Assembly (NCBI GenBank): GCA_026027325.1
Contig: JAMSLZ010000007.1
Location: 124,001 to 188,000 of the forward strand
Reading direction: 5' to 3'
DNA: 64,000 nt
Source of the DNA: Actinomucor elegans
Taxonomy: Eukaryota > Mucoromycota > Mucoromycetes > Mucorales > Mucoraceae
The position numbers were made by a program, and so were the translations under genes. The notes beneath the pieces were generated by a model that had not been told where the DNA came from, did not search any database, and saw only the letters and a program-made list of their open reading frames with translations. Each line of letters opens with the position of its first letter. Position 1 is the stretch's first letter. Shown here one piece after another: positions 35,575 through 45,024 of this stretch.

Positions 35575-36819
35575 TCAAGAGAAGAGTTTTGACCAAAACG
35601 AGGGGCTGGTATGTACCACATTTACTGTCTTCGTCTCGTCAACTTCGGTATTGTGTGTCGTATCTAAAACAATCCTTGTTGACTCGACTTCGACCTCTAA
35701 TGTGGTACTGTTCTCCGTAGAAAAAAATGAATTTGCAATATCGGTACTAGAAGCTTGTTGAGCTATGGGTTTGTAGTAGTATTTCTCAAAGGTGCCTGAA
35801 TTAAGATTCCAATTGGCATGTTGTTTGACATTATCAATGGAAGCGCCTTGTTCGACAGCTTTTGTGCTTGATGCTGAGCGGAAGGAGTGGGGCTTGTAAA
35901 TGTTGGTATCGATGCCTGCCTTTTTCATAGAAGATTTTAACCACCCAGAAAGAATTGAAGGACGGATGGAGGCGGTCTTGTCAATGTCTTCGATGTATGC
36001 CAAGAAAATAGTATGATCAATAGGTAAAGAATCACGGAGCGGCTTGGATTTTTCAACGAATAAGAAGAGAACGCGTACTGGGCAAAGTTCAGTATTTTCC
36101 ATCAAGCCTAACCTGGCTGTCTTGATTTGAGTCTCTTTTGATTCGTGGAAGTGGAGAGTGATGGCTATTGGAAGGCCATTGTCCAAATCAAAAGAGACAT
36201 CGCGAAATTGCAGACGACCGACATCAGATCGTGATCAAGGCATAGTAGATAGGCAGAGGAGTAACGCTGCCTTCTGTTGAAGGCCATAGAGCGAGAGGGC
36301 TGTGGATGGTACATATGTGGATACGTTGTGGTGAACGATGATGTCTGTATCCCAAGTTTGAAGTTGTGAGGTAGTACGGATCTTGACTTGAAGTTTCTTG
36401 GCCCGAAAAAATTCTTGGATGATTTCCACCTCGACAATAGGAGGAGCAGATGGGTGGAGAATACGATAGACAGAAGCAATAGAAGATCTAAGGCCGTTTA
36501 GTGTCGAGTAGGAAAAAGACTGTTGAGAGGTCAAGAAATTGAGTACTGCCAAAGGGTTGTAATTCTTAGGATCTAAAGGAGGAGTTTGGCCTCGACACCA
36601 GATGGTCCATGTTTTCCAATATAAATCATAAACTTTGTTAGTATGGAAGCGTTTTCCTTTAGCTAAGTAATTGATAGCGTTGTCACTCAATCCCTGCGTC
36701 TTGTGATCATCCCTGATAACCGCCATGCGGTCATCGTCCACTTCCCCATCTTGAACATCAACAGAGGGGCTAGATGTTTCATCTGCAGGATCAACGGGAA
36801 CCAGTGTTGTGCTGGCCAA
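35575..36819 (-). pseudogene. DIRS tyrosine recombinase, one in-frame stop
   Basis: The frame runs from ATG 36819 to TAA near 35575 with one interruption, TGA at 36237-36235. The first half is an N-terminal acidic region and a core-binding domain (GLSDNAINYLAKGKRFHTNK, then YWKTWTIWC and FSYSTLNGLRSSIASVYRI). After the stop the same frame continues SRSDVGRLQFRDVSFDL, which carries the first catalytic Arg. HSFRSA (His-x-x-Arg) follows, then QHANW and FEKYYYKP with the nucleophilic Tyr candidates. All catalytic positions appear present; only the stop inactivates it. The start of this frame overlaps the end of the RNase H region in a different frame, as is usual for DIRS elements. Confidence 0.85.
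35612..35707. repeat. DIRS internal complementary region (circle-junction template)
   Basis: 35612-35652 is the reverse complement of the left end 35364-35404 with one mismatch. 35650-35707 is the reverse complement of the right end 39041-39098 with several mismatches. The two halves overlap at ATT (35650-35652). In DIRS1 such a region templates joining of the termini into a circle. It also encodes the last part of the recombinase. Confidence 0.9.
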
Positions 36820-37148
36820 TAGGGCGATATCAGAATTGCTGATTTTATCTTTGGAAGCTTCTACTTCTGTAAGACCTTGGGATTAATTTCCATGGAGGGA
36901 ACAGATAGACTCCCTGAGTCGGCCATTTCTGCTGTAGTGCATCTGTTGCTTGGGCTTCTGGGTCTGGTCTTAGACTCCAGAATGCTGGTAGTTTTGTGTT
37001 CTGTCTCGACGCAAAGGCGTCCAACGCCATTGGTCCCCAAAGCCGTTGTAGTTTGTGGAAAGTCGTCCATGGGAGGGCTGCTTCGTACAAAGGATCGCTG
37101 TTCGTCATTCTGCTCTGTTGTATTCCACCTACTATCTTGCATCGACAT
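36705..37148 (-). pseudogene. DIRS RNase H C-terminal and post-RH fragment
   Basis: Minus-strand reading includes FHKLQRLWGPMALDAFASRQ, then LRPDPEAQATDALQQKWP, YLFPPWKLI, a frame change with KVLQK followed by TAG, and ILISPYWPAQHWFPLILQM. The 'DxFAsr.n', 'FPPw.lI' and 'P.WpxQxWfP' blocks are the usual C-terminal end of DIRS/Ty3-like RT-RNase H polyproteins. At least one frameshift and one stop are present. It overlaps the recombinase start. Confidence 0.75.
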
Positions 37149-37441
37149 AATAGTAAGGAATCAACTGTTCATTTATGTCATACACGGACTCTATCTGATA
37201 ACCCAATCAGCAGATTAACGAGGCCTGCATAAATACAAGCGATGTGTCATCCTTAGAACTATTAGCCAATAATCATTACAAGAAAAATGCGGTATCATAC
37301 CATCGAGTAGTATCGAGTGCATCTCAAGATAAAACCTGAATATCGAATAACGCGTGGGTTATACAATTACAACAATGCGTGGCTGCTGGGATTGGACGCC
37401 GTTGTACGGTCGTGCGTGCTGATAGATTGAATGCTACATTA

Positions 37442-37824
37442 TTAAGCTCTGATGAAATGTATATAAAGACTTGATTTTGAATTGTGAATAAACATTAGAA
37501 TAACTTTTACTATCAGGATAGCTGATTCCATTTTACTGTCTATTCTTTTATTTTTGTATTTTAAATTATACCCTTCGTCTTTAGCACCGGATATAACACT
37601 TGTATTGTAAAAAAAACCTGAGAAAATCTTTGCTTTGAGAAGGAGATACCCCGATGATCCCTGCCTGTAGAAACTTTTCGACAGCAACCGCTACTGCATC
37701 TCTTTCTATTGGATTTAAAGGGATTTGATGTGGTTTCCAAGGAGTGGGTTTGTGTGTCCATTGGATCTGATAGCCTTCTGAGACTACCGAAAGAGGCCAA
37801 CAGTGTGAGGTGATTTGTTTCCAA
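37442..37824 (-). pseudogene. DIRS reverse transcriptase N-terminal fragment (rest deleted)
   Basis: In mixed frames the minus strand reads EGYQIQWTHKPTPWKPHQIP, then ERDAVAVAVEKFLQAGIIG and VLYPVLKTKG. This fits the start of the RT domain, just before the catalytic palm. The YxDD-bearing palm is not found: only about 300 bp separate this from the RNase H fragment, too little for the rest of RT and RNase H. A deletion of roughly 1 kb or more is inferred. Confidence 0.6.
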
Positions 37825-37886
37825 TTTTTGTGAAAATGTTGAAGTCGACCCCCTGGGAGTATTCCATCTTGTGTTACTGTGTAGTG

Positions 37887-38938
37887 CTATGATTGTTGAA
37901 TTTGAGGTTGTATTTGAGTTGATGGTTGTTGAAGTGAAGATTGTTGGATTGGTGGTGGCTGATGTTTTGAGATCAGCTGAGTCGGTTGTTGGTGAGTCAA
38001 AGGTGATTGATGTTTGGTCTCCTGATCTGTTATTACAAAGGAGAGGTGTTGTCGTTGTTGTTGAGATTGTTTGCTGGGGAGAAGTGTGCTGGTTGAAGGT
38101 GGAGAAGAGATTGTTGAATTTACTTCAATTGTCAGAAAAATTGGGTGTCCCACTTCGACCCCGTCGCCCAAAATTTGCTGATCCTTGACCTCAGAAGTTG
38201 TTGTTTCGTGTCCAAGAATTTTGGGATCCTCTGTCTCTGTTGAAGTTGAAGGAATAAGTTGCAGCTCGCAAGATTGACTGTTGAAAGCGGCTTTCGTGGT
38301 ATTGTTGGACAAAGTCTTGATCAAAGGCCTCTTTCTTGCCTCTAAATTCGGTCTTTTTTCCCATATGTTGTAAGTTGGAAGGGGGCGGATAGCTTTGAAG
38401 GTAAGTTCGCGGGCTTCGTCGTCGTAAGTCTTGGCGGTTGTCCAAGAGAGGATAGCAAGCCTTTTGGTCCCTTCGAGGGTATCTTCCAGGAGTTCTTGTA
38501 CATGATGGGAAGTGAGTTCGTGTTGGTGAGTTTGAAGGTATAATTGCTGTTCGTAGAGCTTTGTTGCTGCTCTGGCAGTAAGGCGGGCTCCATCTGCGTG
38601 TTTATAAATTGAGGTGACCATTTGGTTGGCATCAATGTTGTAATTCTTAAGTTTGGGATAAACTCTTTGTTGGTTGTTTCTCCCTGTGTCCATTCTTCAT
38701 GATGGTAGCGTCGTGCTTGTTTTTTGTAACGTTGAATGTTATCGTGGAGTTTCTAGGGTGAGGATTCTTCCAGTATCTCTTTGATGTCCAGAGATAATTC
38801 TGAAATGTCAAAGGATTTTTGCTGTTCTTATTTTGCTTGTAATTGCCATGCAGAAAAAAGTTCGAAGAGCTGTTCTTGCGTATAGGTGGCTGTATGTTGT
38901 GGAGACTGCGTGTCGGTATTATGTGTGTTATCAGTCAT
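37887..38938 (-). pseudogene. DIRS gag-like ORF with stops and a frameshift
   Basis: A 268-codon frame ends at 37887 (MDTGRNNQQRVYPKLKNYN at its start, then ADGARLTARAATKLYEQQLY, EGTKRLAILSWTTAKTYDDE and a Gln/Ser/Pro-rich tail). Upstream, from ATG 38938, another frame reads MTDNTHNTDTQSPQHTATYT and continues with ELFSAWQLQAK, stop, and a further stop, then would join by a frameshift near 38690. DIRS gag proteins are poorly conserved, so the call rests mainly on position and the helical/Gln-rich character. Confidence 0.6.
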
Positions 38939-38957
38939 AGTTGTCCACGATGCGCAG

Positions 38958-39046
38958 CTTAGAAAGATATGGGGGAAAAAGGGAAACAAGTATTTTATTA
39001 TTTTATTTAAAGGAAAATAAAGCGTGGCTCAGAGAGCATGCACCAC
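38958..39046 (-). repeat. DIRS right inverted terminal repeat
   Basis: This is the inverted partner of 35393-35488 (see that entry). It includes GGAAAATAAAGCGTGGCTC and GAGAGCATGCACCACATTG. The outer 52 bp to 39098 are the right terminal extension that is copied in the internal region. Confidence 0.9.
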
Positions 39047-39098
39047 ATTGGAAGTCGGAGTCGAATCAACAAGGATTGTTTTAGACACGATACACAAT

Positions 39099-39305
39099 TG
39101 AATTTTAAGCCTGTCAATGGTATAAATTATATCGTTGATTGCTGATTTATGCCCAACCAAAACTTATAATAGGCGCTAGGGGAAAATTTAAGCCTGTCAA
39201 TGGAATAATTGTATCGTTGATGGTCGATTTATGCCCAGCCAAAGCTTATAATTGACATTAAAGTGAATTTTAAGCCTGTCAACGGTATAATTATATCATT
39301 AATTG
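39099..39305. repeat. Degenerate 82-bp satellite copies beyond the DIRS element
   Basis: About two and a half diverged monomers resume directly after the element: AATTTTAAGCCTGTCAATGG, then ATTATATCGTTGATTGCTG, CCCAGCCAAAGCTTATAATT and GTATAATTATATCATTAATT. The palindromes are imperfect here. Spacing stays near 82 bp. Confidence 0.85.
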
Positions 39306-41794
39306 AAGATCATATCAGTAAATCCTGTTGAATCCGGAATAGCTAATGACCAAAAATTTACGTAATAATAAAAGTATTCAGACTTGCAGATGTAATCAGA
39401 TTACTAGTTGGTAATAAACTGTTTTTTATTTGGACCATAACTGAAAGTATATTTATATTAGTTAAAGGTTTTATGTTTAACTGATTAAAAGATACTGTTG
39501 AGAATGAATGAATGAAACAGTAGTTCTTGTTTAGCCGGTTGCTTGCAAATTATGGTAGAATTAGTTTATACTGTGGTAAAAAAAAAAAAAAAAAAAAAAA
39601 AAATAAGCAGGTAATAAAGTCTATTATAACGGGTCATTCACAAGCAGCCATCGACTGGAAGAAAATAAAAAATACGGATTAGGCTGAATAGTGTAACTAT
39701 TTGGTTTGATGCAACGTTACGCGAGTTGCCTTTTTACAATTATTCGATAATAAAAAATAAAAAATAAAATAAAATAAAAAAATACGAATGTAGAATAGAA
39801 TTTACGTGAGTTACTAACGAGTCTTTTTTTCGCTTTAAAAAATATCTTAATCAATTTTGAACAATGACTGAAAAATACAATCGAGAAATCCAAGAACTCG
39901 AAGAGCTTAAAACCATTCATCTGGGACAATATCAACGTCTTATCAACGAAATCAGCATTAACATGGAGCAACAAGACAAAGCTTTATTGCGAATCCTTAG
40001 ACATCAGTAGGGATTAGCCGCTGAAGAACTACAGTACAGCTTCATCGCAAGTGAGTTCGAAAGAGAAGCTGGATTTCCTATCACTCATTCACTAGCTTTT
40101 TTTTCGAATGGTATCTATGGTTTACGCGAACTAATAAGCACATATCGTGAAGGATAACTTGCTGCTCGAGAAAGGATGGAATATTTTTAGTTGACTTTTT
40201 GGCCTGCTGCTTGATCTGCTTCTTCTTTTTCCTCAACTGTTTGAGTAGGAGGCGCATCTCCATTTTCTTCATTGACCGGTGACGGGGTTGAGATATTGTT
40301 AAGGAAAACCCATTACTCATTGGTATTATTGTTCATAGTAGAAGGAAATTATTTGATAACGTATGCAAAAGGCAAGTTTTAGAAAGAAATAATATGGATT
40401 GAAATAGAAAAGGAGGACTGTAACTGAAAACCTGTGGTATGTCTAGTTTGAACCTTCCCTCTCTGGCCCTTTCCCTACGAATGTCTGATGGATCAATATT
40501 GAAGAAGAGTTTCGACAGTAATTAGTAAAAAAGATATATAAAGTTGAAAACTCAAGAAAGGATAAAGAACAATCGTCATATTTTTGATAATCTCTTTTTT
40601 ATATTTTATCATATTTTCTTGTAAAATCCCTTTTTTCAAGTTTCTTTGATATACACCCTTCACTGTCTTTGAAGCTTACACTTTTGTTCTATATATTCAA
40701 TTGATATATCTTTCAGTCTAGTATCAATATTGTTTATATACACGTTTATCCTTTCATTTTTTTTTATACAAGGTAAACATAAAGAGCAAAACCCCACATT
40801 ATCAAAGAAAATCCATAGACGCGCGATGCAATATCTGAGGTCCGATTATGTAATCGATTAATAGTTATAGTAAATTGTGTTTTTGTATAATAGGATAATC
40901 CTTTTATTCATAAAATCTGAGGCATATTTATACTATTTCTAAGTGCTATAGATTATTTATAATATGTTAATTAATAAGTTAAAGATTTTCTAGTTGCTAA
41001 GCATCGAATATGCCAGAAGTAATTTACTTATATTGCGTAGTCGGAATCTATTACAAGCGATCAGTGATTTTATGGGCATTGGGTATGTAACCTGACGGAG
41101 ATTTCTTCTAATAATCGAACGGCGAACAATTACAATTGAATTGCTGCCTATCGGTCGTCGGTAGTTGCGCCGATAGATACGCATTTTGACAATAATTTTT
41201 ATAGGGTATATATAATCTACAATGTATTATCAATTGCGTGGTTCGTTTTTACAACAACGTTTATATTTATGTAAGCCCTAATTATATAGGGATTTGCAAG
41301 ATCTGCAATATCATCTACAGATAAAGATATTGAATATGTAAGTGTTATACACTGCTATCGTAAAGATGGATTTCGTCAGCAATCGATAGCTCATTGTCAA
41401 TTATCTTTAACCTCTGATAGCTATTCAATCATATGTGTAACCGTCGATTGGTCAGCTATATATATTACCTGATAGCAACATAGGGTTATTCGACATGTCT
41501 ATTTACAGCATCTATACTTAATAGACGAACATGAGTGTCAGCTAGTAATTTCGTTTAGAATAATGAAGGTTTGGTAAAAAGAGATGACCTAAATTACATC
41601 AAGTACCTGATAATTCTGATACATGACAAATTAGAATTTCACTAGATGCATGAAAGATATAACAGAGAGACTGTCAATTTATTTACAAGTGTATGTAATA
41701 AATGTGTATAACATATAACTGAAGGTATAATATATAACTGAGGATATAATGTGTAACTAAGGATATAATGCATAATTGGGAAATATGAGTATAC
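39306..41794. other. Gene-poor AT-rich region with a possible small ORF
   Basis: A plus-strand frame at 39864-40010 starts MTEKYNREIQELEELKTIHL, is strongly helical and stops after ILRHQ. The same frame remains readable beyond the stop for about 100 nt, suggesting either a relic or a 48-residue protein. No family was recognised. An A-run lies at about 39578-39603. The rest shows no convincing gene. Confidence 0.35.
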
Positions 41795-43707
41795 TTATAA
41801 CCGTTCAAACACTTGCAGGATATTTTTTTTGATTTTTTCATTTTGCCCTTTAATTGCACCAGTAACAAGATCAGCAACATCCGTTAACACTTGCTCAACT
41901 TTTTTGTTATCTGTGATTTTCAAACTGTCATCATCCCCGAACAAACAAAGTAGTTCCGTCAAGTATCTGCTGATTCTTTTGTCATCGTTGGTATCAGCTT
42001 TCACTAGATCATTTAAACTAGCCTTGAGCAACAAACCAGAATTGAAACGCATAGCGTCAGCAACGGCAAGCATTATTTTTGAACCAATTTTTGCATCAAC
42101 GTTATTATCTTGATCAAAAGAGTCTACCAGGGTAAAAACAGTATATGGCATAGTTGCTATGGTGTCTGTCCATTCATGGCATTTACGAGCAACTAAATAC
42201 GTGTCTGGGTGTGTGAACTTTGATCTTAGTTGACGGAGATGAGAGTCGAAATCATGATCGTTGAATACAGTTTGTTTACTTGCAAGTATTTTGTTCGCAG
42301 ACTCTAGAGACTGTTTACAAAGGTATAGTTTTGTTTTGGTCGATGGGGAAAATTTGAGAGTGGTCGGGCCAAGCTCAGGGTCAGTTTTGATGTCCAGGCG
42401 CAAACTTGAAACTACCAACGAGTTGAAAGATTTTGAGCAAATCATCAATTTGGTTGAACTATCTTTAAATCTGGTGGTGATGTTTAAAGTCTTATAAATG
42501 TTAGCAGGTGTTGGCAAAGTGGTAGTAGCGTAATTGTTTCCAGAAAAACGTTCATGATGAACGTCAATTGATGGTTTACGTCCGTATATTTCAAGACAGT
42601 TTATAAACAAAATTTGACTACCCTCAACAGCGATAGCACCAACCAAAGCCTGAAGGCAAGCAAGTCGGTAATGAGGGGCATTTTTCCAGTCTCTATTCAG
42701 AAGATCCAGTACAGTTTCATTAGGTTCAGCATAATCGGAATATTTGAGTATACCGGAGTATACATTATTTGCTCGCAAAGTGTTAATCATGTAATCCTCT
42801 TGCACATATGATTTCGATTGAGTATCATCTCTACAGTCTTTTTCGAAACGTGGAACATGGAGCATCAGTTCACATCTTCTAGCTAATTTCTCTATACCAT
42901 CTTGTGAAGTAATAATGTCAATGTCGATATCATCCTCGTTGTTATCTGTAGAGTTGAATGTCATGGTCGCTGTCTTAATGTCGATGGTATTTAAAACTGT
43001 GGTACCAACAATACGTTCGTTTTCGGTTTTAAATTGACAAATGCTGTCAACTATTGCATGATGGCTTTTGAGTTTTTTTGTGGCTTTTGTAAGAGTACTA
43101 ATATCAATAGTCTCTAGTAATGTAGGCTCTGAAGTTCTGTCGATGCAAACAGCTGATGGAATTTGATCTTGATTTTCAGTTACAACTATCAAACAAAATG
43201 TTTAGACGCTGTATAAGGGTAGCAAAATGCACTTACTATGACGATAAGAAATATGGGTCTTCAAAGAGTCTAGTACTTCATAATAATGACAACATCCTGG
43301 ACACATGAACCAAGTTGTGTATGTATTCTGAAGTGGATTGTTAGGATAATATTTATAAGCTTTTTGTAGATGTTATCTTTAGACTTACGTGGTTTAGTAA
43401 GTCACCCTTTGTAATGAACTTTATGCTAAAAGAAAGTTAGTTTCTTCTTTTGGTTTTGAGAGAGTTTGAATACTTTACTTCTCAGCCGATGCCCTTTTTC
43501 CAGGAGTGCCTTTGATAGTTATATCTAAAAACACACACACACACACACACACTAAGGTTAATTACAAGTTGTAAATGTAGTATAGACTTCTTAGTGTATA
43601 CCATGTTGGCTCTTCAAGTGCACTCTGAGATTTGACATTTGCGTGAAAATGGTTTCTTCTTCACACAAATGACATTGGTAAACTTTATAAACTATTTGTT
43701 TGGTCAT
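41795..43707 (-). CDS. Unrecognised protein with two N-terminal C2H2-like zinc fingers, 556 aa
   Basis: Exons 43707-43602, 43524-43479, 43425-43389, 43327-43237 and 43185-41795 sum to 557 codons, so the model is coherent. Residues 1-35 hold a finger (YQCHLCEEETIFTQMSNLRV, then HLKSQH). Residues 60-95 hold a second (FMCPGCCHYYEVLDSLKTHI, then SYRH). The remaining ~460 residues are predicted globular and mostly helical, with no motif I know; landmarks are LARRCELMLHVPRF, NRDWKNAPHYRLACLQALVG and KCHEWTDTIATMPYTVFTLV. The combination of paired fingers and a long unknown domain suggests a nucleic-acid-binding protein. It could be a lineage-specific gene or a domesticated element gene. The only hint of the latter is its position near the DIRS/satellite region. 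The start was taken at MTKQIVYKVYQC; an upstream ATG at 43791 would add 28 residues. Confidence 0.7.
43529..43552. repeat. (AC)12 microsatellite in an intron
   Basis: It lies in intron 1 of the two-finger gene, just upstream (in gene sense) of the acceptor at 43525. Confidence 0.9.
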
Positions 43708-45024
43708 TTTGCAACCTAAGTTGTGAAAAAAAAAGCAAGAGAAAGTGGCAATTTTTTCCGGACAGGCTGTAGTTTTTGGGATCACAATCATTATGCTTGA
43801 ATTGAGTTGGCTGTATTGTAATAATAGGGCTGTTTAATAGAAAATGAATTTAGGGGTGAGCCAATCAGAAAAGGGTAGGAACATATTAAATGTAAAAGGT
43901 GTTTATGTTCGCCTTCAAAAGACAATACGGTAGGGTAATATAGAGTATAGGAAAGCCATATAATGGATTGGCTGGAACTGGTAATTGCAGATCGAATAAT
44001 TTGATTTTTGGAGTTATATCAATATTCGATATTAGAAATAAATCAGCTATATAAAAAAGCCTCACTGATTTGCTATTCCTTTTGATTTATGATTTTATAA
44101 CTAATACTGAGGCGTCACAGGGTGATGTTTTACCTTTCACCGCTATATATAATAGTCTATACCTGAAGGTCAATGGTACAATCAACCAAGATTTATTTTT
44201 GATCTAGTAAGGACGCAAAATATAGAGTTTTCGCTCTCCTAAACGATTCTCATATTGGGATTTTCTACCTTTTTTGACTTAAGAACTAATAGTATTGTTG
44301 ACATTCCTTGACTATAATGACTCTTTAAAGCCTTCCACCAAGATCGTCACTACTAAGAATAGTAGTTGAGTAGAAAGCCTTTTTGGTGTATTAAACAAGT
44401 ACAACGGAGTTTGAAAGCTTAACTAATTGGGTAGTCCCTAAGACAATCATATATAGAATGTACTTTCTCATCCTCATTGCTTAGATTACGCACATTCATC
44501 AAATTAAGGTTGCATAAAAATGTTAAAATATAAAACTAAAACAAAAGTCAAAGTAAAATAATGAAAACATGGCCAGTTTTTGATAATTCCGTTAATCAGA
44601 AGCTACGCAGGGTCAATCTACACAATCATGCATTGGAAAGCGCGATAAGAGAGTTGAGTAAGCTCATTGGAGAGGGAGTCTAAGGGAGGGAAATTTCCTC
44701 TCTCGGAAACATGTGGTAGCATAGTATTTAACACGCTTCATATAGTAAACTGTAGCATTCTGTATACTGATTTTTTGTGGACCAAATATGCACATCCTAG
44801 CTATGACCTTCATTAGCTATATGAGCGCTACATCCTTTAAAAAATCGAAGGGTGATTCCATTTGCTCACTATTACTAAAATACGTTGTAATACGTTAGCA
44901 TACTCATTGTATAGTTAAAAGATGGTAGGAGCTCATAAGAATCTTAATTTACGTATAGATAATTATGAAATTTATTATATTAGCTAAAAGTATGTTTACA
45001 TGTAGAGGATATAGGTATTAGGTG
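43708..45024. other. Intergenic, no gene seen
   Basis: AT-rich, with only short ORFs. It separates the two-finger gene start from the AFI1 stop, so it contains one promoter region and one 3' end. Confidence 0.55.

Larger units (their letters stand above)
35364..39098 (-). mobile_element. DIRS-type tyrosine-recombinase retrotransposon, degenerate and internally deleted
   Basis: On the minus strand the order is gag-like ORF, RT fragment, RNase H/post-RH fragment and tyrosine recombinase, the order of DIRS elements. Inverted terminal repeats lie at about 35393-35488 and 38958-39046. An internal complementary region at 35612-35707 joins inverted copies of the two extreme ends, sharing ATT. This fixes the termini at AAT 35364-35366 on the left and AAT 39096-39098 on the right. 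The length of 3.7 kb is short for an autonomous DIRS. Most of the reverse transcriptase is missing and every ORF carries a stop or frame break, so it is non-autonomous. DIRS elements integrate circular DNA by tyrosine recombinase rather than by integrase. Confidence 0.9.

Noticed and set aside
40081..40320. Minus-strand Lys/Gln-rich ORF
   Set aside because: It has biased composition and overlaps the antisense of a possible relic frame. No supporting signals.
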